In this document: in pieces, positions 1-10,925 of the stretch
Layout: the number at the start of each line of letters is the position of its first letter
Numbering within the stretch: the stretch's first letter is position 1
NCBI RefSeq assembly: GCF_027887165.1
Contig: NC_077228.1
Span: 209,782,502-209,846,501 of the forward strand
Source of the DNA: Monodelphis domestica
Taxonomy: Eukaryota > Chordata > Mammalia > Didelphimorphia > Didelphidae
Reading direction: 5' to 3'
Length of the DNA stretch: 64,000 nucleotides
Translations under genes and position numbers: made by a program
Notes under the pieces: generated by a model
What the model was told of the DNA's origin: nothing
Databases searched by the model: none
The model's input: only the letters and a program-made list of their open reading frames with translations

Positions 1-1690
1 CATGTATCTATAATTGATAGGAGAGTAATTCAAGAGAAAAAATGTCTAGAGTGGACAAGTTTTCAGTTTTTGGAGCATTTTTAATCCTCTAGATGTCTTG
101 CTCTGTTAGCAGCTATGAAGGAGAAAGATATTCCACTAGGCTTCTTTGACTCTTGGGAGCCTTGTCTTTGAGAAGATACTGATTTAGAGGTGACATTTAG
201 TGAGTAAGCAACTCCTTACCTTTCCCCAAACCATGGCTTCCTTCTATTATAAGGAGAAGAGATTGCACATTGTTTCCTGATTTTTCTCTTATTTATTCCT
301 TTTTACTCCTTCCTCTCTCAACCCTTCTTTGTGTATATAGACACTTTCCTTCTCTAGGATCTTTTATTTTAACTTAAAATTTATATTTCTATATTCCTTG
401 ATAACTTCTTCCTCGTTTGGGAAGAGAGGAACTAGTAGGTATTGTTGTATTAAGCACACACTGGAGGGACAAGTCTAATGCTGTTGCCCTTTAGTTTTCT
501 GCCCTGTTATTTTTAAAGTATAACACATGACCTCTTTTTCTAGGGTTGTCTTGTTTGAAGGTCCTTTGAGAAAATTCCACAAAACAGAGCTGATTTGCTC
601 TGCATTGCCTGTGCAGTAGAGGAGTAGAGTGGGGGATAGAGCATTTAAAGTGGATTTTCCCTGAAAGGAAGCCTGTTTTGAATAGTGGTCTGTTTGAATA
701 GCCACCTTGCTGGCTAGCTCTTTGACTGTGACCAGTCCAAACTATCTTTCTGCAGTGTGATGATATCCTGTGTTTGGTGAACCTTCCTTATGTGCTCCTT
801 TTATCTGCTGTGACATTCAATACTGGCTTCAGTCATGGCAACCACAAGGGATAGGATCCAGGATCCTTCCTTGATATGATTTTTAAATAAAGAAACAAAC
901 AGGTGCCCTCTCAAAGAGAGGCTTAGATTGATGCAGAACACCAGAATGAGAAGCCTCTAAAAAACAAGAGAAAAGCTGTTGTATACAGATGCTAGAATTT
1001 TCTTTGGGAAAACCTGATGAATATGAACTCATGATACATTATTTAAAAAGAACTTTTCTACTTGAATTGCTAGTATATTAAACTTGTTGAACTGAAATTT
1101 TGAATTATTTTAGTCAGGGTGACATTTACTTTTGTTTCTTTGTATTCTCTTCTGCCCTATAACCCTTTTGTCTGAGATAACCCTTTCCATTTTCCCAAAG
1201 TGTAAATTTATAGCATTATTGTACAAACCTCTACACAGAAAATGCAGGTTTCTTGTTCTGTGAAGCAGTCACAAACGGACTTTTCTCTTTTAGTCTAGTA
1301 TGTCTACATACTTTTTTTCATATGCTTATATTTTACAGCTTGAATTATAATGTAGTCTGACCCTGTGGTCAGAAAGCTTGTTTCTCCAATAATGTTCATT
1401 TTTCAGTTCATTTTTTTTTTCTAGAAATTGGTCATATATAGGACTTTGTGATAACCAGTTTTAACAGTTCCACAGTGGAACCTTAGTTTTGAAGGCACCT
1501 TACACTGCAGTGTTATATTTCTAATTTTATAGTTTCCTGCATCTTCAATAGGTTATTCAGATTTCTAACCTTTTTATTCTAAGTTTTAGCCACCTCTGTA
1601 AAAAGTGTAGTATTTTCTGCCTTTCAAACTTTGTAATAAAACTTGAACATTTGTAGATTAATTGCATTTCTTCTTGTGATAAATTCATAC
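1..1690. other. Intergenic stretch, low in recognisable repeats
   Basis: I see no coding exon and no clear repeat in this A+T-rich stretch. An AATAAA polyadenylation hexamer lies at 1635-1640. Because TACO1 follows on the + strand, mammalian gene order would put the 3' end of DCAF7 to the left, so part of this could be a long 3'UTR. That is inference from gene order only; nothing in the sequence proves transcription. Confidence 0.35.
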
Positions 1691-1699
1691 CTACATTCA

Positions 1700-2112
1700 A
1701 GCTCTCTTTCTTGGACACGAGCCATTTCTGTGATTGGAATTCCAAGGAGTGTGCATTGGCTTGTACCTCTATTTGCCTAGTCAAGGTTCCAGGGGATGTT
1801 GGCTTGGGCTCAGGTTCAGAACCTGGCACAGCAGATGTGGGGTGGGGGAGGGTGGGGCTCTCCCTTGGCTTACTCCTCATTCTTTGTTGTAGTCTCCTGC
1901 TATCTGTGCTCCTCTCTCACCCTAGTGCCCCAGATGTTCTCTGCCTACCTTTTAGGTTTTTCTCTTCTTGAAAGTTGTATCACTCTACATCACCTTGTTG
2001 ATTCTTTCACTCTTGTATTTGTTCTGTGGCATTATTTCAAGGTTGGTTGGAGAGGATTCTCATGGTATTTTTGAGCTTCCTTGCTTCTAATCCACCATCT
2101 TGGCTCCACCCC
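1700..2112 (-). mobile_element. Orphan L1 5'UTR, antisense
   Basis: Read on the minus strand from about 2112, this begins with a GGAGCCAAGATGG-type start containing a YY1-like AAGATGG core (minus strand of 2095-2104), as L1 promoters do. It then runs through purine-rich and GC-richer 5'UTR-like sequence. No ORF1 or ORF2 follows to the left, so only the head survives. It differs in sequence from the young L1 at 13362 and probably belongs to another L1 family. Confidence 0.5.
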
Positions 2113-2339
2113 AATATAATATGGTCCAGAGCCATTTCTTTGGGAGAGAACTAACTCATGAAACCTTAGCCTGAATTCAAGGGGCAAGTTGAGTTTAGGT
2201 TCTTCTAGACTTGGACAATAAGCTATTCTAATAGATTAGATATAGTGATATAATTAGGAATTACAAGTCCAGAAGGGACCCCTTACCCCTCCAAACAAAT
2301 ACTTCTAAGTTCTAGAGTATGAGGGGTACTATAACTTCT

Positions 2340-3045
2340 TATTCCTAGAAACTATACCTCTCAATACAGGTTAAGATTACTATTAGCCTTTTTAGCTGGC
2401 ATTTCACACTGTTAATATACTATACACTTATAGCCCTCAAAAGCACAGGTCTTTCTCATACATACTGCTTCCTAATTATGCCTCCCCTGATCTTGTACTT
2501 GAAGTAAATTGGGGGGGGGGGGAGGGCTTAAGTGGAGTATAGGTCTTACTATTTTGTCCAAGCTTATAGTACAGTGAGGTCCATTTTTGACCTGATCTTT
2601 TCTTTAAGCAGCCTGATGGCTCCCCACTCCTAGGAGTTCATCAAGTTAGTGGTGGACTCAGTTCACAAACACAGTTGATTTTTGCTCTACTGCATCTCAG
2701 AACTCTAGAGCTCAAATGATTCGTTAGCCTCAGCCTCCTCCAGGAGCAGGGATTTCAAGGCACCAGAACCTTTTTTAAACCCAATGTAAGACTTTACATT
2801 TATTCTTATTGAGTTTCATGTCATTAGATTTGGACCAATATTTTAATTTGTTAGGGACTTTTTGAATCCTGACCTTTGGCATCCAGCGTGTTAATTATCT
2901 TATCAGTTTTATTTCATCTATAATTTGATAAGCTGTGCCTTTATTTAAGTCTTTGATAAAATTAAGTGAGACAGAGCCAAACACAGACTACTGGGCATTC
3001 CTCTGGAGACTGCCTTCCAAGTTAGTTTCTCTGCCCTTGTGATCA
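2340..3045 (-). mobile_element. CR1/L3-like LINE remnant, antisense, split by a 7SL pseudogene
   Basis: The flanks 2340-2500 and 2775-3045 read, on the minus strand, like the reverse-transcriptase and 3' part of an amniote CR1/L3 LINE. Examples are the equivalents of 'LGLCLTQFY...DLNKGT' and the 'TLGSKC' region seen in reverse around 2780-3000. The copy is very diverged and has no open frame. The middle is occupied by a 7SL-derived insertion. A similar antisense CR1/L3 stretch lies at 45290-46430. Confidence 0.6.
2530..2772 (-). pseudogene. 7SL RNA retropseudogene, antisense, internally deleted
   Basis: On the minus strand this follows 7SL (SRP) RNA: the GCCTGAGGCT-type Alu-domain 5' part maps near 2720-2765, the middle domain with the GGAGTGGGGAGCC-like segment near 2606-2625, and the 3' end (TGGACAAAATAGTAAGACC, compare GCCTGGGCAACATAGCGAGACC) near 2540-2560. 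Two internal segments are missing relative to full 7SL. It lies inside a CR1/L3 remnant, so it is a later retroposed copy. The many substitutions make it a pseudogene, not an SRP RNA gene. Confidence 0.7.
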
Positions 3046-3513
3046 TGTTTTCCTTTGATGGGCTTTTTTTTACTTCTTTGTACCTTTCTTGACATATGCA
3101 CATGGTTATCTAAATATTACTAAACCATGATTTTTATTTTAAAAAGAGTAGGGTGTTTCTTTTTAGATATTTGTAGAATTTTGACCAGTTCTAGTAAGGT
3201 ATGAACTAAATTTTATGTTCATTAGGTAAAAATACCTTTCAGGAAGAATGCTGGAGCATTGCTGAATTAGGAAAAAATACCTAAAGATACCAGGCATAAC
3301 TAGAGAGCAACTATTGATTAATAAGCTCCTCTTTCTAGTGGGCTTTTTTGGGAATAAGCCCGTATTGTGGTATGCACTGTAAATAGGATTTAGGGGTAGA
3401 GTAAGGGCTTAAGAGAGAAGAGATACATTAATAGCATCAGATGCATGCAGTGATTATACTATAGCTAATTAAGTTAGTGGAATAACCAAAGTATGATGAG
3501 GTTCCCCTAGGAC

Positions 3514-3565
3514 CATGTTGGTGAACCTATGTCAGCTAAGCCAGAGGGAACTGCTCCCTTCTGAA
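3514..3565 (+). mobile_element. Fragment of a hAT-type MITE
   Basis: The segment begins CCATGTTGGTGAACCTATG and continues with a GCCAGAGGGAACTG-like run. This matches the left end of the complete MITE at 20916-21117 (CATGGTGGTGAACCTATGG and GCCAGAGGGGTCACTG). The right half and right terminal repeat are not found. Confidence 0.45.
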
Positions 3566-4868
3566 ATATGTGAGTAATATCCATGTTAAATTTGTAGCCT
3601 TGATATATCAAGGTTTGATGGTTACTTAATACACCTAATTGGGAGTAAGGCCAGCAGGCCTTTCCAGGCCCAAAAGCTATCTGACTCTTACACCAAGGTT
3701 TAGAAATATCAAAGATAGGCTTTATTATTATTCAAATGTAAGAAGATGGAGGACTAGGAACAAAGAAATCCCTATTCTATGAATTCTGGGTACTTGCCTT
3801 ACCTGTCCTACAGGCCTTAAGGTGCCTTCCTATCTTCTGGCTGCCTATTTACTACACTCTATCTATGAACCTCAGGCTATATAAATACCTGACCTAACTA
3901 ATCCTCCCAATTAATGTTTGGATAAGTTTATAGTTCATCAGAGTAGCTTTGAACTCTTGATGAGTTCAGCCCTCTTCAGGCTGGGCCCAAAATGGCTTCA
4001 GGCTTTCCTCTCTGTCAGTTTTATTGGCTTGCTGGCAGTTCTCTTCACAGCAGTCAGGTCATACGCTCAAGACTCAGGAACATGGTTAGATGACAAATTG
4101 GAAGACAGAGTTGATAGGATCCCAGTACCAGCAGGTAGGTTTGCCTCCACAGGGTAAAGGCAGGCCAACTCCCACTTGGCTCACACAGAAGCTAGCCACA
4201 GGTAGTTGCTGGTCCAAGCTCTCCCAGGGACAGGAACCAACTTCCTCAACTGTCCCACTGTGTCTTTTTATATCTTCCCCACACTGTAGAATAGGGTCCT
4301 TATAGTTCTGTGCAGTGTAGCAAGTCCCTCTTTGCAAACTCTCTGTTTGCAAGCCTTTTCTGTCCTTTTCCTCCTTACACTTCCCCCCTCTCCACATGAA
4401 CTTGAGGACATTTCTCTCATCACCTGCCCACCTCTGCCCAGCAGCCCAAGTGAGTGCTTCCTCCCTCACCTGTACAGGGTAAGGCAGGGTTGCTGTCTCT
4501 TCCCCTCCCCCATGAGATGTGAAGGTTGCAGTTGGGGCACTCCTTGCCCTCATTGCTCTAGAACCTTGTTGCTCCCCCATCACCATATTCCTTGCTGAAA
4601 CTTCCTTTGAATAGCCATCTCTTTACCTCTAGAAATGAAAAGGCAAAAAGGAAAAGAGACTACAGCCTCCAATAGCAAATCAGACTTTTGGCTTTTCTCA
4701 ACAACAGAAAATTCCAATGACCTGCTTTGGCTGATTTGCCCCCAGTACTGATGAGGGCTTAGCCATTGTAATAATAGCTTGTATTTATATATGTTTTTGT
4801 TTCTTCTAATTTTCTCACAGGAAAAATGCAAAAAAAAAAAGAAAGAAACTCTTCAAAAACACAGGCCT
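3566..4868. other. Unassigned intergenic stretch
   Basis: No host exon is recognised. Several open frames up to 166 codons occur on both strands (for example 4086-4586 minus), but they lack homology that I recognise, lack splice context and overlap each other. A pyrimidine-rich part at 4330-4560 explains the open frames there. Confidence 0.4.
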
Positions 4869-4869
4869 T

Positions 4870-5083
4870 GGGGGCAGCTGGGTGGCTCAGTGGATTGAGG
4901 GTCAGGCCTAGAGACAGGAGGTCCTAGGTTCAAATCTGGCCTTAGACACTTTCCAGTTGTGTGACCCTGGGCAAGTCACTTAACCCTCCATTGCCTAGCC
5001 CTTACCACTCTTCTGCCTTGGAACCAATACACAGTACTGACTCCAAGACAGAAGGTAAGGTTTAAAAAAAAAAAAAACCACAG
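4870..5083 (+). repeat. CORE-SINE (WSINE1-like), full length
   Basis: This has a tRNA-derived head (GGGGCAGCTGGGTGGCTCAG) with a B-box-like GGTTCAAATCT, the CORE segment TGTGACCCTGGGCAAGTCAC, a 3' near-palindromic hairpin (TTGGAACCAATACACAGTACTGACTCCAA region) and a GGTAAGG tail with poly(A). Flanking copies of CACAGGCCT form a short target-site duplication. Confidence 0.85.
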
Positions 5084-6118
5084 GCCTAATATGTCTATAC
5101 TCTACACAGATGCTCCAAGTTTAGACAACAAATAAGATGATCTAGAGATCCTAAAGCAGAAGGACAGATTTGATCTCAGAGTTCTCACTAAAACTTAAAG
5201 AACTACCTCTCTCTATGGCATTCCTATTTGAGAGGTGAGGTCAACTCACCTCTCCAATGCTGAAAAGCTACCTGATTCTTCTGTGATCATGCTTTTTTTC
5301 TGCCAAGTGTTGCTTTCTACTGTTCCATATCAGGTGTTGCTTCCATTTCAGGTCATCAATTCTGGCTATTTTCTGGGTCACCTATCTTCAAACATCAGTT
5401 AACAATGTGGTGCTGATAGCTCTTTCACATACCTTCACCATCCCTAGTCCTTGGAATTGGGAATGCTGTGTTTACTAAGCCTCTCTCCTGCTGAAAAGAG
5501 CCTATATAGCTACTCTTGTCTGATCTGTCAGCTTGCTCTTATCATCAACTATAGTCCTTTATCGAGGAACTATCTCAAGAGCTACTTACAACTCTAAGGT
5601 GAAAGTGCTGTGGTTAGCAAGCAGGAAGGCTACCAATATCTTCAATTAGCATTCTCAGCCGATGTATAAGTTTTCTATAGTCTCCTCAACAAACACCTCT
5701 CAACCAATGGTTGAGATCAAACCTGTTCTGAGAACTTTTTAATTGCTTCTCTTCATTCTTCTGTTAGCTGCTGAAAGCTAAACTCCTCTCTGAATTTAAC
5801 TCAGATGCTTTCCCTGGTGCTCTTAGTTCAACTGTGATTTAGCCTTTGGTTAGAAACTCATGTCCTGGTGGTAGTTTCCTTAAATGGAAAAGAGATTGAG
5901 AGACAATGTGTAAAGGAAACTCTTGGGTTTTTTGAGTGTTGTTTTGTTTTGTTTGTAAATTATCAGTGGCTATGCTGACTCTCATTATATATTACTAAGG
6001 TATTCGCATTTGCACATGCCTGGAAATCAGAGTGAGAAAGCATGGTGGAGAGCAAACAATGTATAGCTTCTGGATTTGCCTTAATGATAATTTTACCCTT
6101 CATAAGGTGGAGGAAATA
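5084..6118. other. Unassigned intergenic stretch
   Basis: I see no exon and no recognisable repeat. A short perfect inverted repeat, CTCAACC-AAT-GGTTGAG, lies at 5699-5715. It is probably coincidental. Confidence 0.4.
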
Positions 6119-6388
6119 CTAAGCATGATGGTGCTCATAATTCCTGCTACCACAGAGCCTGAGGCTGGTGGATTACTTGAGCTCAAGAGTTCTGAACTAC
6201 AGTGGGGTGTCCACACTAGGTCCAGTGTCAGTATGGTGAGTCACCAGGAGTGGGAGGGCCATCAATTTATAAAAAGAGGTGAAAGCCAGCCCTAGTCAGA
6301 AATAGAGCAGGACAAGCATCCTCTGCTGATCATTAGTGAGACTGGACTCATAAATAGCTCTTTCATCTCCAGCCTACACTCATTCTCA
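6119..6388 (+). pseudogene. 7SL RNA retropseudogene, nearly full length
   Basis: The segment aligns by eye along almost all of 7SL RNA, in this order: GCATGATGGTGCTCATAATT (GCGCGGTGGCGCGTGCCTG), GAGCCTGAGGCTGGTGGAT, GGGTGTCCACACTAGGTCC (GGGTGTCCGCACTAAGTTC), TCAATATGGTGA-like, CCAGGAGTGGGAGGGCCATC, AAATAGAGCAGG, GCTGATCATTAGTGAGACTG and AATAGCTCTTTCATCTCCAGCC. It ends in a short A-run near 6388. Numerous substitutions relative to SRP RNA and the missing last roughly 25 bases mark it as a retropseudogene. Confidence 0.85.
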
Positions 6389-6599
6389 AAAAATATAGGA
6401 GAAAGGAAAAGAAAGATGGGAGAATCAAGCAGGGGAAATTCAATTATGAAGGTGATTTTCACTAGCAAAGAGAAACTAATTACTGAGAAATAATGTGAAC
6501 TTTTGGGGGGGAATAAATTGTGTCATTCTTCTAGATCTGGGAGAACAGATCTCAAAGGGTTCTAAGAAAGGCTAGTAGGATCCCATAACTAAAATGCTT

Positions 6600-7530
6600 A
6601 TTGATTGATTACAGGAGAAGTCAACCCAGGAGGGATAGGAAAGTTTCAAGAATGAAATTCTGAAGAGTCATAGAAAAGCAATCTGATGAGGTGAAAATGG
6701 GCCTTATCTGAAGAGCCTGATATAGGCACATTGAGAACTCACCAACTTAGATTTAAAAGAAATAAGTACAGAAGATGAAGACAAGGGCAAATTATAGAGG
6801 ATGAATAACAGCACTATGGCAGTAGTGGCAGGGGAATGAAAGCAATATTGTGGAAGGCTGATGAGATAACTGATGGCGGAGAGAAAACTGAGCTGCTCAA
6901 TTTAAATTTTGCTTTGTTTTCTCTGCCAAGCACAATGATCCTTGGACTGGAAAATTGACTAGTATAGGAGGTTAATAGCCAGATTAAGAAAAGATATGGT
7001 AAGAGAATGCTTCCTCAAAGAGTGATGAATTCAAATGACCTGGCCCAGATGAACTACACCTTAAGTACTTAAAGAACTTTTGGATATGATTCCTAAACCA
7101 TTTGTTAGTGATATTTAAAAGACTTTGGAGGACAGGAACAATGCTGCAAGAGTACAGAAATGTGAAATGAGACGTTTTTAGACATGACCAATTTGTTGAT
7201 AGGTTTGTGTTATAAGGGAAGATTCTCTTGGAGTGAGTGGGAAGTGAGTGATATTAAGGAAAGAGTAACAGCAGAGGAAAAAATGACTAGATGATAGTAA
7301 ATTTATATGGATTCAGAATCAGTTGAACAGTGGAATTTAGAGTAGTCATTAATGGTTCAGGATCAGATCTTCAATAAATTTCAAGGATCTGTGCTTGGCT
7401 GCCCTGTGCTGTTTAACTCTATATCAAAGACTTGGATAAAGGTATAATCAGATTTGCACAAAACAAAGCTGGTAAGGTTAGTTAATGTAGAGAGAGCTGA
7501 AGATGGAAATGATGAGAATGTAGGGCCCCC
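6600..7530 (+). mobile_element. CR1/L3-like LINE remnant, sense
   Basis: The decayed reverse-transcriptase region is recognisable from ATGACCTGGCCCAGATGAACT, TTTGGAGGACAGGAACAAT, TAGTCATTAATGGTTCA, GGATCTGTGCTTGGCTGCCCTGTGCTGTTTAAC and GACTTGGATAAAGG. All of these are typical of the old CR1/L3 group in mammals. No frame stays open. Confidence 0.6.
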
Positions 7531-8329
7531 CATGAAATGAAAGATTTTAAACTTATCACTAAAGGTAAGGAGAAGAAGAAAATTTGGCCCACCAACTATA
7601 GCTTAGTTAATTAGCCAATAATTGCTTCCCTATCTTGATCAAATCAGCAAGCTTTTAAGTACCTGCTATATGTCTTCAAGCTGATGGGCTAGGACTAGGG
7701 CTTTTTATGTAATATTTCATAAAAACAATACAACTTCAGCTTAAGTCCTCACATCTGAAATTTTATTGCAGACAATCTCCAAACTTTACCTTAGATTAAA
7801 GTTTGTGTCTCGATTCTGATTAACTTTCTTTTCTCCTTTCCCATTGTGCTGCATGACTTAAAAAAAAAAAAAGCTATGTTATAGCTTAAGTAGATTTATT
7901 GCAAGAAATAGAGATATTAAACACAGTATTGAATCTCCTCTCAAGCAGATGTTTATTGTTTGGATTAAAGAACCAGGGGCTACCAGCAGCTTTTGTGTTA
8001 ATGTTTGAATTTACTCATTTATTCTTCCTAAGGAAACCTGTGGGGTAGGTTAGTCTGAACTCTTTTCCAAGAAGTCAAGGAAGCCTTTGCAAAAAAAACT
8101 TATCCATTCTTCCCCTAAATACTACTATCAAAAATAGGAGAAAAGATCATCACCCCCATGGGGCAAATGATGGCCTCATTCAACTATTAAGTATACTATT
8201 GACAATTTTTTTTTGACTGACGAGTGAACACTGAAAGATCACTTCAGATCTTTGGCTCCACATTCTGCTCTCTGACAACCCTGGGTCCTGCACCAGGAGT
8301 GTGCTTATAAATGCTTCTTAACAACTGAC
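7531..8329. other. Unassigned intergenic stretch
   Basis: No exon and no clear repeat is seen. A poly(A) run at 7859-7872 is the only notable simple sequence. Confidence 0.4.
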
Positions 8330-8347
8330 TCTCCAGAAAAATTTTTT

Positions 8348-8463
8348 TTTAACTTTTTAATATATTTTATTTGATCATTTCCAAGCATTATTCGTTAAAG
8401 ACATAGATCATTTTCTTTTCCTCCCCCCACCCCCCACCCCCATAGCTAATGCGTAAATCCACT
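8348..8463 (-). mobile_element. Short, young 5'-truncated L1 3' end, antisense
   Basis: The minus strand matches the last ~115 bases of the young L1 at 13362-19598 with only a handful of differences: the GGGGGTGGGGGG run, GGAAAAGAAAATGAT, CTTTAA.GAATAATGCTTGG and AAATGATCAAATAAAATAT. It is flanked by TCTCCAGAAAAATTTTT-type duplicates at 8330-8347 and 8464-8480. This shows the same L1 family inserted twice in the window. Confidence 0.8.
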
Positions 8464-9064
8464 TCTCCAGAAAATTTTTTAAAATTATTAATGTTTTTCT
8501 CCATAATTTTCTTAAGTCTGGATAATATGCATAAAAAAAAACAGTAAAGCTCTAATTTGTTGGGTTTGTTGATTACTGTGATGTAAATGCTTGCATAGAA
8601 AATTGGCACTCCTAAACTGGTTCAGGTTGTTTGGCATATCCCTGGCTGCAAACTCCTACTTTAGAAATGCTTGCTAGGATTTTGCTACACAGATTGTTAA
8701 GAGTCTCTCTTTAGCAATGCATAACTGTCACCCTAACTTCTACTGAGGTCTCAGGAAACATAAAGAAGGTAGGAAGAATTCTATGGTTGTGGTATTTAAG
8801 CATCTTCATCCAGCCTAGCTCTTTTAAATCTATTGGCTGCATAATTTCCTAGCATTTTTTTTTCTTCATTCAACTCTTCCCTCCCTCCCCCCCCCCTTCT
8901 GAGTGTGTCTTTTTTTTTTTGTTGTTTAAAAAGTAAGATTTAAAAACATTTTAGTACAACCCCTGTCGACTCTGATTTCTTGTGGAGTAAATAATCCTAG
9001 GCAGAAATCAAGAAAAGGTGAAGAAAGGTTGTGGCTATCTGGACTAGAATTATATCATTCTATA

Positions 9065-9205
9065 TCTAGTATAAGATCACATAACTAGAACTGGATGGCA
9101 CCTTAGAGGTTATCTAGATTTACCCCTCATTTTACAGATGAAACTGAGGTTCAGAGAAATTTAGTGACAGTCAAAGTCACACAGGTAGTAAGTGGTAGAA
9201 CTGTT
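9065..9205 (-). repeat. MIR/CORE-SINE-like relic, antisense
   Basis: The run CCTCATTTTACAGATGAAACTGAGG followed by AGTGACAGTCAAAGTCACACAGGTAGTAAGTGG is the reverse of the MIR/CORE 'cctcatctgtaaaatgagg ... gtgacttgcccaaggtcac' region. Confidence 0.55.
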
Positions 9206-9320
9206 CTATAACTCCAAATAAATGATATAATGAAAAATTAAATGAAGAGAATTCTTCAAGCTTAATTTTTGTAGCTACAGCAGAGTTCAGCATTCTTTCC
9301 TTTATCCCACATTGCAGGAT

Positions 9321-9677
9321 TGTAAAAAATAGAATTGAACTCTGGACTTCAATCCCCACAAGCCCTTGCTCCACTTCCCCAAAATGCTTTGTAATCTCAC
9401 GCAATTCTGAGGTGGGCCGAGATCAAGGAAGGATTTAAGCTGATTGCAAAGGCTTTTGTGGTCTCTTTTTTTGGATTTCCGTTTTGGGAACAGACACAAC
9501 TTTCCATAATGTAGGTGAGGTCCTGTCTAGGCCTCTGTGGCCTAGGCACCACGTGTTTCTTATCCTGTATTTTCTTTAATCCTTAATCTTCAATAAACCT
9601 CTAAAAAATATAATACTCCTTGCAGAGAGAAACAAATTCCTACCTGCCTCAGTCTCCCCTAAATTTTAATCTTTACA
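9321..9677 (+). mobile_element. Solo LTR of an endogenous retrovirus (short type)
   Basis: A 357 bp element begins TGTAAA and ends TTTACA, perfect inverted 6 bp ends. It is flanked by a 4 bp duplication GGAT (9317-9320 and 9678-9681). An AATAAA at 9592-9597 near the 3' end fits the R/U5 layout and sets the + orientation. No internal retroviral sequence is present, so it is a recombined solo LTR, a fossil. Confidence 0.75.
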
Positions 9678-9689
9678 GGATAAAACATT

Positions 9690-10385
9690 CAGCCCAGTCT
9701 AGTAAATTGAAGATTGATAGGGATAAATTATAAAGCCTTATATTTGGCTTTAAAAAAGGTCACAAGTATATGAGAGAGGTAGGCATCAGTTTGAAAAAAG
9801 TTCAGGTATTTTATTGGGTTGTAACTTTAGTATGAGTTAGTAATGTGATATGGCAGTCAAAATAGCAAGTGTTCTGCATTGAGAAGCATAACTTCTAGGA
9901 TTGAGAAGTTAAGTTCCTCTCTTCTGCCTTAGTCAGACCACATTTGGAATATTATATTCAATTCTAGGCAGCAAAATTTAAGAACCTTGATTAGCTCATG
10001 AGTTCATCATATGAAGATGAATTGAAGGAATTATAGACAGGTGGACTAGAGAAGAAAAGACTCAAGAAGGACAAGGCAGCTATCTTTAAAAAATGTTCTC
10101 AAGTGAAAGGAATTTGTTCTGGCTGTTACTTTTGGTCCTAACTGGGAGCAATTTGTGAAAGTTGCAAAGAATCAAATTTATGCTTGATAAAGGAAGAATG
10201 TCCTAATAGAGCTATAGATAAGTCAAATGGGCTATCTTTCCAGGCATACTGGGCTGCCCCATTGGAAGTCTTTCAAGGGAAGTTTGGATCTCTATTTGTT
10301 GAATATGTTTTAAGTGGGACTTTTTAACACATTGTTGGGAATACTAAATGGTGGCTATGATCCCTTCCAACTATAAATTCTGTGA
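9690..10385 (+). mobile_element. CR1/L3-like LINE 3' end, sense
   Basis: Old LINE 3' sequence: GATATGGCAGTCAAAATAGC, AGACCACATTTGGAATATTATATTCAATTCTAGGC, and the end motif ATGGTGGCTATGATCCCTTCCAACTATAAATTCTGTGATT. The same layout recurs at 32060-33570 and 57230-58175. Confidence 0.6.
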
Positions 10386-10744
10386 TTAATTTCTTTATGC
10401 TTATTTTGATTCCATATTAGCTATGCACTAAGGGGAAGTAGATTTTATTATCCCGATTTTATTGGAGAAAACTATTATGTCCTTGATAGGCATTCTGGTT
10501 TCTGAAGAGAAGCCAAATGACTGACTCTAGGATACAAGGTAGCTTTTTTATGCCTCTGTTTCCTCTTCTGTAAAATAAAGGGTTTTTTTAGGAATATGGG
10601 GAAGATCATGGAGGACAGTACCTCTAGGAACATCTCTATATTCACCCCACCAAATAATACAAATAATATAATACTAAAAAGAGCCCCTCAAATCAGAAAA
10701 CCTAGCAATGCTAAGAGGAAAAGTGAAAAATTTCCATAAGGTTA

Positions 10745-10925
10745 TTTTTTTTAAGGATCTATTTATTTTTCATTTAGAATATTTTTCCATGGTTACATGA
10801 TTCATGATTCCTTTCCTCCCCCCTCCTAAAGCTGACAAGCAGTTCCCCTGGGTTATACATTATCATTGTTCAAAACCATGTTACTCATATTTGCAGTAGA
10901 GTGATTTTTTTTTAACATCAAAACC
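10745..10925 (-). mobile_element. 5'-truncated L1 3' end, antisense
   Basis: The minus strand reads AACCCAGGGGAACTGCTTGTCAGC, a G-rich run, AAGGAATCATGAATCATGTAACCATGGAAAAATATTC, then an A/T tail. This is the 3' end seen in other older L1 copies here (for example 52960-53115). Confidence 0.65.

Noticed and set aside
1557-1880. 107-codon minus-strand frame
   Set aside because: It falls mostly in the antisense L1 5'UTR and has no L1 ORF1 features or other homology that I recognise.
2503-2523. G-run as a functional G-quadruplex
   Set aside because: A single homopolymer G-run at the edge of a repeat is most simply microsatellite growth. The same applies to the C-runs at about 22050, 53433 and 60540.
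4086-4586. 166-codon minus-strand frame
   Set aside because: No recognised domain. It overlaps two plus-strand frames in a pyrimidine-rich stretch, with no splice or promoter context.
3566-4868. Another solo LTR
   Set aside because: The base composition and length would allow it, but I find no TG...CA ends with a target-site duplication.
4870-4990. tRNA gene
   Set aside because: The tRNA-like A and B boxes belong to the SINE head, which continues into CORE sequence and a hairpin tail. The same holds for the other SINE copies.
6032-6295. 87-codon frame as a coding gene
   Set aside because: It runs through the 7SL retropseudogene; the RNA similarity explains the sequence.
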